Shown here piece by piece: positions 42,322 to 55,535 of a stretch of DNA of 64,000 nt (within the stretch, counting starts at the first letter, position 1; the number at the start of each line of letters is the position of its first letter). The stretch is from Tomocerus qinae. Taxonomy: Eukaryota > Arthropoda > Collembola > Entomobryomorpha > Tomoceridae. A program made the position numbers and the translations under genes. The notes under the pieces are model-generated. The model searched no databases, was not told the origin of the DNA, and saw nothing but the letters and a program-made list of their open reading frames with translations. The stretch lies in NCBI GenBank assembly GCA_020055645.1, contig CM034549.1, positions 7,440,001 to 7,504,000 on the forward strand. The letters are read 5' to 3'.

Positions 42322-43060
42322 CCAAAAACAACCCAATCCAAAAACCCGGGTTTTTGGGTTTTACCTCACCAAAAGGAAAAACCCATGGGTTTTTCATGCC
42401 CTGATCGATTTCGTCCTACCTCCGTAACGGCCTTTCTACCTTAACTTGCCACCGATTTGTAACTATTGATAATGATCAATCAGACATTGTTGTACTGTTT
42501 TCTAAATGTTTTATATGTATTAATAATTTCGTTGTTAAGTTCATATACGAAAAGAAAGCTGCAGATTCATTTTGAAGTTTTAAACGGTACCAAACACTAG
42601 TTATTCAAGCGGTAGTCACAGATTATTGTAGCAATTATTTATGAACACTCCTTTATATCAGTTAATAAATTTTTTGGCACGATCATAGCAACCCAAAGGC
42701 CCTTCTTTCTCGGGAGAAGACAACTGTTCCTCGCTAAATTCTTATATTATTACACTCAACATTTCTTAGTCATACAGCTACTCAAACAAATAATACGTTA
42801 AAATGCTACATATTTGATACTTACTACAAATGGTACATCTCTAATTAGCAAATAGCTAAATTATTTAATTTCTAAATGTTAAATCTAACTTAACCTAGAG
42901 TAATCGACATCAAATGTGGGTAATTGTTTGCATGCACATAAAGATTAACTAACTATAATGGGAAAATCATTAGGGTTTCTAAGCATGCATAAGCTTGTAC
43001 ATATATATAATACAAATACAGGATAAAGTAAATATGCAGTATAGACGCGCTATTATATAT

Positions 43061-45168
43061 TCACCACAGCATTTTCTTTACTTGGTTTAATGTAGCTCTT
43101 TTGTCATTTTCATTTGACCAACTGATTAAGGATGGTAGCCTTTTAGCAAGGTCGTCCAAACATGTTTGTGTTATCTATTATTGTTTGAAAATTGATTGGT
43201 AAGTTATTTTAAATAAAAACTTCACCTGTAAAAACTTTACTGAAATATAAAAGCAAAATCCATATGACATTATTTATTAATTTTCACTTACATTCGGACA
43301 ATGTAGCTCCAGGTTCATTAATTTCTGTAACATAGAAATTCCCAAGTAGCCAGTAATATCCGTCAAGTCAAATGACGAAAGTTTCAATGTTCTGAGTTCT
43401 TTAATAGAATCATAGAAATTAAATAGATAAATATTTTTATTCAATAAAACAAAAGGGTATTCCAAATTGAATTGATTACCTTGTAAATCCCTGATGGATG
43501 GTTTGATAATTTCAATTGTGAAATCCGGTTGACGATAGTCTTGACTTGCTCGCAATTGAAAATAGTCAGATGCTTCTAGTCCTAAGTAGGCTGCCGCTAG
43601 TCTCGATGCTTCATTATCCCTGTCTTCGATATTAACAACACAAAAAGGGGAAGGGGTTGGCCCAGAAATATCAAGACCGATGAGATTGGGCCAAGACTTC
43701 CAAATGCATTCTAGTATTTCCGGTTCTTGATATAATATTGTAATATTTTCGACCAATGGAAATTCATTGGCTAAACTGACGACTAAGTGATGCTGAGAAG
43801 CTTGCAGCATGGTCGGTAATAGTAATCTATGAAGATTAAAGGAGGAATTAGTAGGGGCGGCGATGTTGTTTATGAACGGGACAGTTTTTTCATTAAAACC
43901 ATCGGAATCAAACTTTTTCAAGTCCAGAATTCTAAGATTTGGAAAATAAACCGACAAAGAGGGAAAAGAGAAACCGACTTCATGAACCGGAAAAGCTATT
44001 TTTTGTAGAGCGACCATTTGGGGGAAAGGGAAAGTTAGTGCTAACGAAAAAGAAGTCGGTAGCACAAGTTTGTGCAATGTTGTGGATTGTTGCTGGAAAA
44101 TTTGACAAAGTAATCCTCCCAGTTGGTTGTTTCGGTCTTCTAATATTAAACAGTTGGAGAAACTTAGTTGCTCAAGTTCGAATTTTGATTGAGTCAGAAG
44201 AGAAAATATTTCTAGGGCTGTTTCAAATTCTAAATACCCTCCTTTAATTTTAATTATTTTGATTTTAGAATGGCGACTAGAATCAAGAGACTTAAGGGCC
44301 TTGATTTGGTTACTGGCGTTATCAATGCCACCGAATTTAAACGTAGTCATGTTTGGACACATGTTTAGCAAATCTAAAGTAATGCCGAAACTGCATGCTT
44401 GGAGCAAAGAAACCGTTTTCACAGTTAGTAAAAGGGGAATTTCTGCTTCTGGAGAAAAAGCCCTTTCTGTGGTATCAAACGAAGTGGGAAGATTTGTCAG
44501 CTCTATTTCCTTGAGATTACTAAATTTTCCGAGCAATCTGAATAAATCAATTGGTTCTAATTTTTTTGTCGGTTGTTCAGGTTGATACACTGGTCCAAAG
44601 AAATTGATGCTTGAAGTTGAAGAAGATTGACACATTCTATCCAAATTAAAGCCTTGGTAAGTATCAAGCCTTCTGCTTGCGCTATGAAAAAAAATGGGAA
44701 GATATGCCCGCTGTGGTTCAATGGAAGGACAGTTTTGGAACCAACTGGCTAAACAAGGCTGTCCTGACGCTTCCCCTGCATGATCTAAACAAATTTTATT
44801 TACTGAGGGACCAAAATCCTGGGAAAATTGTTCAATTTGATTTACTGCCGGTCCAAAGAAGTCGAAATTTGACATTGGCAAATAATCCGCGTTATTCATT
44901 AGCACTGTAAATTCATTTCTTCTAGCCGAGTCTTCGAAGCTGAAATTTGTTTTGGCTCGTTTGCGAATGTGAGGGCGGCATTCTGCTTTCCATAAATGAC
45001 AAACCAGTCTGCATCTTTTCAATTCTTCTAAGCCGCAATAACTGAAAACGTTGCTCAGTACCTATAAAAATGAAAACGATAATTTCGCATTCATTCTTAA
45101 ATCTTAACTAGCTTTAATTTATTTCAAATTACAATAGAGTTCCGCAAAGGATTGTTTCCCTGCTCCAT
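43061..45168 (-). CDS. F-box/leucine-rich repeat protein FB4
   Basis: Exons 45133-45168 (MEQGNNPLRNSI), 43480-45061, 43292-43398 and 43061-43174 give 612 residues, phases closing. The F-box reads NPLRNSI, then VLSNVFSYCGLEELKRC and W. It shares the roughly 65-residue insertion with FB3 (FNLDRMCQSSSTSS, then VYQPEQPTKKLEPID). The third intron (43399-43479) is 81 bp and has no in-frame stop, so a retained-intron product would add 27 residues; in the other paralogues the intron is 76-100 bp. Leucine-rich SCF-adaptor role inferred as for FB1. Confidence 0.87.
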
Positions 45169-46042
45169 GATGGATTTGAAAAATAGCTGAGAAAAGACTT
45201 TTAAATCGTGTTAGCGATTTTGGAGAAGTTCCAGTTGAAGAACAGTTTGTCCAGCTTGTTGTTTCTCTTCTTGTGAAAATATGTATATAAGATTATATTT
45301 CACTTGGGAATACTGAAGTTTGCTTATCATAAGATATGTAAAATGAGACTGGGTTGAAAATGGTTGATGATAGCAGTAGAAAAGTTTTATTTTCTGGAGA
45401 TTAATTTAGGTCATAGAATTTTAGATACGTTGAAATCAGCAGCAGTAGGTAGGTCGATAATGTAGATGGAATTCGGTAATTTGTCATTTCCGGATGCGCG
45501 GAAACAAGTGTGTCGAATCTACCTTAGCAGATTTGCAAGTACTAGTTCCCTTCTCAAAGAAAGAAAGGATCTCGTGCATATAATTATAAGGCAAAGGGGA
45601 GAAAAGGGTATCGGGTATAGGGATAAATAAATACTCTTCATGTTTTAGTGTAGTTTTGGTCCTGTTATGCTTATTGAACAGAGTGAATTTTGTTTGCATA
45701 CACAGTTGTCATCATACCTATAGTTGTCATACACTTGTCTCATTTACGACTAAAAGCCGTTCTGCAACTGAAATTATGATATTTGTTACAATATTATGAC
45801 TATTATCATTTTTAATCAATGAATACCCCAATAATCTCTAAAAGTAAGGACACAGACATGATTTGATTTCTAAAGTTGCCTTATCACTTTAATTTTTACT
45901 TGTTACTCATGCTTATATACAATCTCCATTATTTTTTTAAATTTTATATTGCTAGCATTACAAATTGTGAATTATATTCCTTTTTAATTTACCTACTCCG
46001 TCTATTATGTACATATTTTCCATAAGATTTCTTATAAGTCGT
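45169..46042. other. FB4 upstream / PKS 3' flank
   Basis: 45169-45900 is homologous to the FB2 and FB3 upstream regions. No other gene is seen before the PKS stop codon. Confidence 0.55.
45487..45504. promoter_or_regulatory. Conserved palindromic upstream motif of FB4
   Basis: Third copy of TTTCCGGATGCGCGGAAA, 319 bp upstream of the FB4 start. Confidence 0.4.
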
Positions 46043-49000
46043 TTACAATTCATTGAATTGAATGTTTAAGTTTTGGAAGATACCTTCCGCTTTGGCATAT
46101 TGAAACATGTATTTGACAGTTTCAGATGGATGTGGGATCATAGTTTCTATATTTGGGACAACTTCTAATAATTTCCTACCAATACGGCTAATATTTCCAT
46201 TGTCTTTCATCGCGTGTCTAAAGATAGGGCTAATGCCTGCCACCATTTCATTGACATCTTTGTTTCCAAGAGCCTCTTTAAAAATTTCAATTAGTGAATT
46301 TTTATCCTCCATTACTATTTTCGCGAATTCATCCCCTTCCACTATTCTTAGCTTTAGTCCAGATTTTTCAGCGACCTCGGCAAGGTTGGCCGAAGTTACA
46401 GGACTGGAGCCAAAGATATTGTAAAGACCTGTGTGGGCTTTGTCGTTGAAAAAAACTAATGAAACTATTTTGGCAGCACAGTCAACAGGTAACACTAACC
46501 ATCCACCCGGGATTGAAGGGAAGACTTTCAATTGCAAACCTGCGAGAAGAACATTCATGATGAAATTGGTATCCAGAGTAAAATGTCCTGTGCTACTATT
46601 TCCAATTAAAGTTGGAAATCTCATAACTGTACAAGGAATGCCACGCTCTATGGCTTGTCTCATCAATTTTTCACCCACAAGTTTTGTAAATGCATAGCCC
46701 TCCCCAAGAGTCTTCCCATTATTTGATTCCGATGGTAAATCGTCGGAAATGAAGCCATCATCATCAAGTTCAGTTGCAGCAGTGTATGAAGAAGTAAAAG
46801 CAACTCGCTTTGTTCGAGATGTTGTTGCAAATTCAAGAATATTAATTGTTCCCAGTACATTTACTGTACGAATATCTTTAGTTGTTTTAGATTTCTTATA
46901 CATTTCAATATGATTGGCTTTCACTGCGCAGTGGAATATTGCATCAACTTTCTTTGATAATTCAACGTATTCATTACTTGCCATTCCAAAATGCTTTTCA
47001 GTGATATCTCCCAAAACAATAGAAACATTATTTTTAAATGCATGACCTAATTTAAATTTCTTTAAATTGTCGTCCAATTTTTTATTGGCAATTTTGATAT
47101 TTTTCCCTCGTACCAAACAGATAATATTAATATCATTCCTACTCGCTAATTCTGCTAATAAATAAGGACCAAAGTGCCCTGTGGATCCTGTAACTAAAAT
47201 AGTTTTAACCATAGAAGGTAATATTGGTTCGTCAATTTTGCAAATATGCTCCGGTAGAACGGAATCTTCTTTCGCTAATTTCTGTTGTTCTTCCTGTACA
47301 TCATTATCTGATGTAATAGAAGAAGATTCACAAACTGACATTGTCAATCCAGCTAAGAATTTGCTAAGACTTGACAAAGATGGATAATCTAACAAAGATG
47401 TAGGGTTAAGTTGTAAATTCTTTCCGAAAATTTGCTGCAGCTTATTTCTCATTTCAACCGCCATCAAAGAATCTAGCCCCATTTCCGAAAAAGTTTGATA
47501 CTCATCAATCCCTTCTGTTTCTGGAAGTTTTAGAGTTTGTCTAATTATTGACTCTATGCATTGTTTAATTACTAATTCCCTTTCTTCTTCGCGCAAATTC
47601 TCAATGCTATTCCAAAATTGTTCTGTTTGGGCAGATGATTGAGGATTTGCAGTCTGTTGACCTGCAGTTAATTCGGACATATACTCCGCAGAATTAGGAA
47701 AGGATTCTGCAAACTCAGCAGCGTTTATTTGTATCACCGCAGTCTGTGTGTATGGTCGACTCATAATGAACTTTAAGGCTGCTATTCCTTGACCTGCAAT
47801 AAAATTGAGCTTCATTGTATTTTTTCATCAAAATTTTTAATTAAAAATAAAATTGATTTTCAATATTTCATTTACCTGGACTGAAAGGAGTAACGCCGAA
47901 GGCCCCTTCCTTTCCATACACTGTATTAGTAGCAGCCCCGATTTCCGACCATGCTAATTAAATACAAACAAAAACAATTAATTCAACTATTTATCAAGAT
48001 AAAAACGTAAAAAATTGTTTTTCTGCATGGTAATATGAATTTTATATTAATAAAATCATGATGATATTTGTACTGACCTCCCCAATTTATTGTCTGAGCC
48101 GGCAGACCTAGTGAATGTCTGAAATGTACAAGGGAATCCAAAAACATGTTAGCAGCAGCATGATTACTTTGTCCAGGAGGACCCATGATTGCGGCTGCTG
48201 AAGAAAACAGGACAAAATGCTCCAAATTCATGGATTTTGTCAAGTTGTGCAGATTCCAGCCTCCGCTCACTTTAGCATTGAAGACAGTTTGGAATTTCTC
48301 CCACGATTGACTTGTCATTGTTCCATCAGACAGAGAACCAGCTGAATGAATGACTCCTCGTAATGGGGGCATTTCATTCCCAATAATTTCAAATAGTTCC
48401 TTGCATTGTACTAGATTACCGATATCAACCTGTCTAGTAAGAACATGAACTCCCCCCGTACTTAAGGATTTCAACACCTGCTGAGTCTTTTCATTCGGTG
48501 CAGTTCTTCCTACTAGAACTACGTGTTTAGCTCCGCATTTGACCATCCATTTTCCTACTTCTAAACCAATTCCACCTAAACCACCTGTGATTAAGTACGT
48601 TGAATTTTTGCTGAAGAGCAAATCATTAGTAAACCTTTTCCCAAGACTTTCTTTAGTTTCGGGCATTGCTACCACAATTTTTCCAATATGTTGAGCCTTG
48701 AGAAAATAATGCAGGGCTTCTTTAATTTGGGAAACGACGAATCGGGTAAAGGGCAAAGGTTTGACCTTATTTTCTTGAAACGTTTCGTTCATTTTGGACA
48801 TTAAAATTTTCATTTCATCGTCTCCAACTGTTTCAAGATTGACTATTGTATATTTTACATCTGGTCGAAGCTTTTTCACATCTTCGACCTGCCAGATATT
48901 CATTTTCCCCATTTCTACAAACCTTGCATTAACCGCACAAACTTTTAATGATGTTTCTTTAAATCCTGGCCCTGTTAGCGAATTTAAAACTAAATCAACA

Positions 49001-52000
49001 CCTTTTCCGTTAGTTACTTTGTGAATTTCATCCCCAAATGTCAATTCACGAGAGTGGAAAACGTTTTGAAGACCAATTGATCGAAGATAAGCTCTTTTCC
49101 TCTTGCTTCCTGCGGTGGCAATGATTTTTGCCCCTATATTTCTGGCAATTTGAATTGCTACTAGACCAACTCCTCCAGATGCAACATGAATTAAAATTGT
49201 CTCTCCCATTTTCAAATTTCCTACATTGACCAAACAATGATAAGCTGTCAAGTAGACTGACGGCAGAGTAGAAGCCTCTGCAAATGTAAAATACTTGGGT
49301 TTGTGAAGAATGAGATCAGAAGGAACAATAACATGACTAGCAACTGAACTTGTATTAGATATACCGAATACTTCATCCCCAATTTTATATTTTGTCACAT
49401 GACTGCCAGTCCGACAAACAACTCCTGAGAAGTCTGTTCCTACTGCTTCAAACCGAGTAAAATACTCCTCTGGTTTAAGAATTACTAATACATCTCTGAA
49501 ATTCAATGCTGTGGCCCGTACAGTAATTTCTACTTCGTTTGATTCTAATTGACGATATTTCATGGCTTTAAAAGTAACATCATTTATATTTTTAGTTCCT
49601 GGAATTACTACTTCATAATTAACATTAGGTAAAACTAAAGGAGCCGGTGGAGTTGCTAAAGGAGAAATTCTCGACACAAAACGCTTATTCTTCCGATATG
49701 CTATTAAATACTCTGGCTCCGTGCTCCACATCTGAAAAAATATTTGGTCTCTCTCAATTTTTGAATCACAATTGTCAGGATCCAAATCAACCAAAAACAC
49801 TTTCATTTCTTGACGTTCGTTTTTACAACTTTTAAATATTCCCCAGGCTGTTCCTTTAGAAGGATCTCCGTGACCTTGATCCCCAATAAAGTGAACTCCT
49901 CGAGTAGCAATTACCAATTTGCTCGGCTTTGCAGACGAACAAATGTACTTGCAAACATTCAAACATACTTTAGAGAAATCATCCCCATTATCGTTTTTGT
50001 CTAGCCCTAAAAGCAAAATATAACCACGGATGTCATAATCGCTATTAAAAGATGTCATAAGCTTTGAAATATCATTTTCATTACATAAATCTATAAAATA
50101 TGAAAGTTTAGTTTGATTTTCTACTGAATCTCCAGCACTGCTAACCATCATAGCAATATCGCCAGAATTTTCAATTGACTCTTTTAAATTTTGGGCTAAG
50201 GTCGTATCTTTCCCAGAAAAGACGACCCAAGATGGGGATTTTCCTATCACAGAATTTAAATATTGTTGAGTTGTGTACATAGAATTTTGAGGTGAAGCCT
50301 GAGCGATTACGACACTGACGTATTCTTTGTCGTCCGAAATATTTGTCGCAGATGTGAAGCCACTTTTCTTTGCAACATCAAACCATGTTTGTCCATCAAC
50401 GCACGGATGGTGTTGCCGAATATCGTAATCTTTAAAGCACCAATAACCTTCGAGCATTCCAAATATCAAATCAATGTGTCTAATAGGTTTAAGCATTTCC
50501 ATCAATGCAAAAATACCAGACGGGGCTAATAGCTGTCGAATATTTACTACAGAACATTGTAAGATCTCTGTCGCGTGAATAACGTTTGCGGCTATAACAA
50601 TATCATAACAATGAGGTGCGAATCCTTGGAGTTTAGGATCTTTGTCGATATTCAATACTTTGTAGTCCACTCCCGATACATTTTTGAACATTTTCTCAGC
50701 TTCTACCAAAAAGTGTGGAGAGATATCAGTAAATGTATACCGAAATTGTATTCCTTGTTTCTGAAGACCATTTATTATCTCCTTAGATGTAGAGCCACTT
50801 CCAGCTCCTATTTCTAAAATCCTAACAATAGATCCTTTGTTCTTTAAGTGTGATAACAATACTTGCAAATATGCACTCAGCCTCAAGTTAGCTAACCGAG
50901 TTCCTTTTCCTTCGGTGTAAACAATGAGTGGATTCACCACGCTGTCGTCTTCCCCAAAAAGCAAATTCACTCCAGTAATTTTACCTGAAAGTAATTCACT
51001 CAAATGTGTTCCGCAATGTTCAAGAACAGCTCGTTCGTTAAATGCTTCATTTAGCGTGTCAAATTGACTAATTGTTTCATTTCTTCGAATTATTGCTTCG
51101 TTAAGTGGTAGTACATTTTTATGAACTACCCACTCTACTTCCCCGTTCTCAAATGTCTTTAACAAAATCCCATCTTCTGCCAGTATTGTCAGCAGCCGAT
51201 TTACATATTGAGAATGTATGGGTGAAATTAAAATGTCAGCCATAAGGTTTTCTGTAGTAAATCTGTCTCCTAACTTTGGTTTCCACCCCAATTCATAAAA
51301 TGCTATGATAAAGTAGTACGTACAAAGAGTCTCTGCAATATCACAACCTGCTATTATATCTGGGTTCGTTTTTTCAATCATAAGAGAATCTACCTCTTTT
51401 GCAGTATTTCTGAATGGTAATAAATTGGATAAATCTACTCTGGCATGGAATGGGGCATCCCTAGGCCTCCATACTTCTTGGTACATTCCGGGAAGTTTAT
51501 TTTTTGTACCAGTGATAACATTCATAAATGAACCTATTGACGTCTTCACTAATGTCACGCCGGACATGGTAGCCAATAAAGTTTTGTTATCGTCGTATAA
51601 ATTAATCGTTCCATTTTCTCGACTTGCATGTACCAGAAAATATTCCGGATTTGTTTTTGATATCATCAAAAACTTTGAAATTCCTACAGGAAGATGTAAA
51701 TCCAATGTATTTTTACCTGTTAGCAGTCCAAACGATTGAATCATCGCATCGAGTACGATAGGATGGTAAATGTATTCTTTCATATTGCCCGCCTGAACAG
51801 GAGCGAGGACTTTTGTCAAAATTTCATCTTCTCCCGCCCATATTTCTGAGATACTTTGGAATGTATCACCAAAATTAATACCGAGTTGGGAAGTTGTTTT
51901 GTAAAATTCTTCTGCTGACTTTTCCTCGGTGCATCGCATTTTAATTGCAGAAATAGGATCCTCAACAGTGTCAGTAAAGATACCTAAATTTAATGAAACA

Positions 52001-55000
52001 TTAGCACTTGCAAATTGTGCCCAACCTTTTTCATCGTTGTATCCATTTAGATATTTATATAGGAAGACTCTGATGAGAAACATATTATCTTTCCCTTCTA
52101 TTTCTGAAGCAACGATTTGAATTTTATGTTCTTTGTCCTCCTCTAGCTCCATTGGAGCTTCAACTACAAAATTTTCGACGAGTAAAGCACTATTGTGGAT
52201 TCTAAGATTAAAAACCTCTTTGCCAGCTGCGAGAATTAACTCTAGAAATCCTGCACCAGGTAATACAATTACATTTGCTATTTGATGATCTTTAAGGTAT
52301 GAAAAATCTTGCAAATCCCAAGTAGAATGATAAACTTGATCTTTAATTACGGCCAATGGAACTTTCCTACCTAGCATCGGATGTAGAGGCTTTGAAATTT
52401 GTTCTGACTTAGATTCAATCCAAAACTTTTGTCTTTGGAATGGATAATGGGGTAAATCTATCTTTTTTCTAGCATAGCAAGACTCCATCTTTTCCCAATC
52501 GATATTGATGTCATTTACGTACAATTTAGACAAACTGTCTAATAAAGTCTGCCAATTATCTTCATTTCTCCTAATAGAAGGAAGCCAAAGGCAGTTATCC
52601 TGCTCTGTTAAAGACAAGTTGTTCAATGTCAAAGCAAGTAAAATTGGATGAGCCCCGATTTCTATAAAAATATTACATCCTTGTTGACGAACCAAGTTAA
52701 TTCCCTTTGCAAAATCAACCGAATAGCGAGCATGGTTTTGCCAATATTTTGCCGTAATATCCTCTGAGGTAAGGATCTTCCCAATTGATCCTGAGATGTA
52801 TGTACATGTGGGCGATTTATACGAAATTTTTTTGGCAATCAGTCCAAACTGATCAAGCATACCTTCCATTGCCCGAGAATGAAATGCATGGCTCGCAGCA
52901 AGCAATTGTGATTTCATATTTTTATCTGTACAAAAATCGGAAAACTTTTTCAATGATGGGACTTCCCCAGCTACAACTGTTTCGTCAGTTGAATTAACGA
53001 CTGCAATATCCACCCATTCCTCAGCGTTGGCCGTGGAAAAGGATTCAATTAAACTTTCCACGCTTTTCTTTGATGCCCTAACTGCGAGCATTCCTCCAGT
53101 GGGTAAATTGCTGATCAAACGGCTTCTTTCGGAAACAAGGATCAAAGCTTCTTCAAGTGTCATAACACCAGAAGCTACCGACGCTGCGAATTCTCCAACA
53201 CTATGACCCAACACACAATCTGGCTTAATTCCAAAACTTTCCCACAGTTTCAATAAACTGTACTCAATACAGAAAATAGATATCTGACTGTAAATCGTAT
53301 CGTCAAGATTATTTTTGACACCAGATCCCCAAAGAACATCCACCAGCGAAATGCCAACATTATTTACCATTATTTCATTACAAGAATTAAATGCGCTTTC
53401 AAAAACAGGATTTGTATCATAAAGAGTTTTTGCCATTCCAGAATATTGAGAACCTTGTCCCGTGAATAGAAAAGCAAATTTCGGTTTATCAACTACAGTC
53501 GCTTCGGGAGGGAAAATAGGATTTTGTAATTTATCTTGTAAATCCTCAATATTTCTAGCAATTGCTGTGAAACGATATTTTAAGTGTGATCTTCCTGTGT
53601 TTGCTGTATAGCACATATTTTCAATACTAAGCCAAGGAGTTTTGTTTAAGAACGAAGCGTAACTAGAAATCATATCTTTCCGAGCGTTTTCTGATTTCGC
53701 TGAAAGTGTTAATATGTGACAAGGTCTTTCTTTTTTAAATTGGCTAGCAATAGAAGTTTGGAAAATCTGTGGTGGCTCTTCTAAAATAATATGCACATTT
53801 GTTCCACTAATACCGAAAGAGCTTACTCCTGCAATTCTTTTCTTGTCATTTCTTGGCCAAGGGATGGCATGTTTTGGAATTAAGGCCGGAAGGGAATCCA
53901 AATCAATGTTGGGATTTACAATGTCTAAATTTCTATGAGGAGGAATAATTTCTTTCTCCATGGCCAAAATAACCTTGATGATTCCTGCCAAACCCGCTGC
54001 GGATTCGGTATGGCCGATGTTTGTTTTGACAGAGCCAACAACAACAGGTTTTTCCCTATACGCTTTATAACCAGCAGAAATAGCGGCGAATTCAATAGGA
54101 TCCCCAATAGGGGTTCCTGTTCCATGAGCCTCGATGTAATCTACCTCCTCAGGTCTCACTCCAGAAACCTTTAACGCATCGCGAATAGCAATTTCCTGGC
54201 AGTATTTACTAGGAGTTCCGAAACTGGAAGTAGTTCCCTCGTTACTCAGTCCTGAACCACGGATTATCGAAAGAATTCTGTCCCCGTCTTTCAACGCATC
54301 GGAATATCTTTTTAGTACCAGTACAGCAACACCCTCTGCCCTTGCAAATCCGTCTGCCTTTTCGTCAAAGGTTTTACAATGACCATCTTTAGCAAGAATA
54401 GCAACCTCGCTGTGTGGAAAGTGGGAAATCAAAAGATTGACTCCAGTCGCTAGTGCTAGGTCCGTTTCCCTTTTCTTTAAACTATCACAAGCCAAATGTA
54501 AACTAACCATCGAAGAAGAACATCCCGACTCTGTAGCTACGTTCGGCCCATTTAGTCCTAGAAAATAAGATACACGGGCTGATGTAGCACTGAATGCATT
54601 TCCCAATATCACATGATGGAAATCCCGGCCACTGCTATTTTCACTTAACAAACGTTCGTATTCGTGAGTCCACACACCAGAGAAAACTCCCGTGTTGCTA
54701 CCTTTTAACTTTTCAGGGTTAACTGCCGCATTTTCTAATGCTTCCCAAGCTACCTCTACCATTAGCCTTTGCTGTGGATCCATGAATGCAGCTTCCCTAG
54801 GACTGATCCCGAAAAATTTTGCGTCGAATTCGTCGATTGGACATTTTAGAAAGCCTGCCTTGATAGATGTATAGCGTGGATCATCACTTCGACACTCTGG
54901 AAGACGTTCCAATGGAATGGATGTAATACCATCTGAACCAGTCGCCAACAGATCCCAGAATTCATTGATATTGTTCGCTCCAGGAAACCGACAACTATGT

Positions 55001-55455
55001 CCAATAATGGCAATCGATTCCTGAATATCAGTATGCAATTTTTTGTCAACACCTTCCTGGCAATTAAAAGCTTTCTTCAATTTCCATGTATCGACTCCCT
55101 GCAACTCAACCTATAAATATTTCATTCATTAGTTAGCTGTAGCTCTCCCAAACAAAAATTTTAAAACCTCAATCAATAAAATAACGAAGGTTTACGTACC
55201 TCACGATGCAAGAAAGATGGCAAAACATCTTTAGCAAATGTCTCGATCCAAAGTTTTGAAATATACTGCAATCAAATAATTTTCAATTTTTATGATTCCT
55301 AAATATTGACCAGATCATGACAGAATTTATTGAAATACTATTCATACGTTGATTTTCTCATCATTATCCAGTTTATTGATGTCATTTAAAAGAAACCAAG
55401 GCTTTATGTCAATTAAGTTCCAGATTTTTGCACCACTCACAGCCAGTCTATACAT
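46043..55455 (-). CDS. Highly reducing type I polyketide synthase with terminal reductase
   Basis: Five exons (55348-55455, 55200-55265, 48078-55110, 47876-47953, 46043-47793) encode 3,011 residues. In order: an unrecognised N-terminal 88 residues; ketosynthase (Cys about 254 in SGCSSSM, EAHGTGTPIGDP, VKTNIGH); malonyl-type acyltransferase (GHSVGE about 695, HAFHS); dehydratase (His in LKDHQIANVIVLPG, Asp in LDAMIQ about 1180); C-methyltransferase (LEIGAGSGS about 1492); enoyl reductase (HVASGGVGLVAIQ about 2036); ketoreductase (TGGLGGIG about 2237, SSAAA, with His in the NHAAAN active-site position); carrier domain (GLDSL, Ser about 2535); and an NADPH-dependent thioester reductase (VTGSTGHFG about 2629, GYAFTK about 2795). 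There is no thioesterase, so reductive release as an aldehyde or alcohol is expected. Methyl-branched, reduced chains are possible. It would be a large cytosolic homodimer. Introns show it is a host gene, not bacterial contamination. Product unknown. Confidence 0.95.
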
Positions 55456-55535
55456 TTTATGAAATATTGCCTTACATAAATTAACTGCAAGGCAAAGTGG
55501 CAACACTTACATAAGTATTGTCAACTTTAAAAAAC

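Larger units (their letters stand above)
40822..42719. mobile_element. 1.9-kb non-autonomous transposon, 8-bp target duplication ACAACTGT
   Basis: Termini CTTCTCCCGAGAAAGAAGGG and its inverse CCTTCTTTCTCGGGAGAAG are flanked by ACAACTGT at 40814-40821 and 42720-42727. The FB3-side paralogue has a single ACAACTGT (about 33656). The interior is dominated by a giant palindrome (41367-42321). No convincing protein is encoded. The ends do not match a superfamily I can name; 8-bp duplications occur in hAT, P and Merlin elements. Confidence 0.9.

Noticed and set aside
42330-42400. AAAAACCCGGGTTTTTGGG-type short palindromes as a regulatory site
   Set aside because: They lie inside the 1.9-kb transposon and look like low-complexity foldback sequence.
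46043-55455. Bacterial contamination as source of the PKS
   Set aside because: Four phase-consistent introns with GT-AG borders and AT-rich host-like flanks argue against it.
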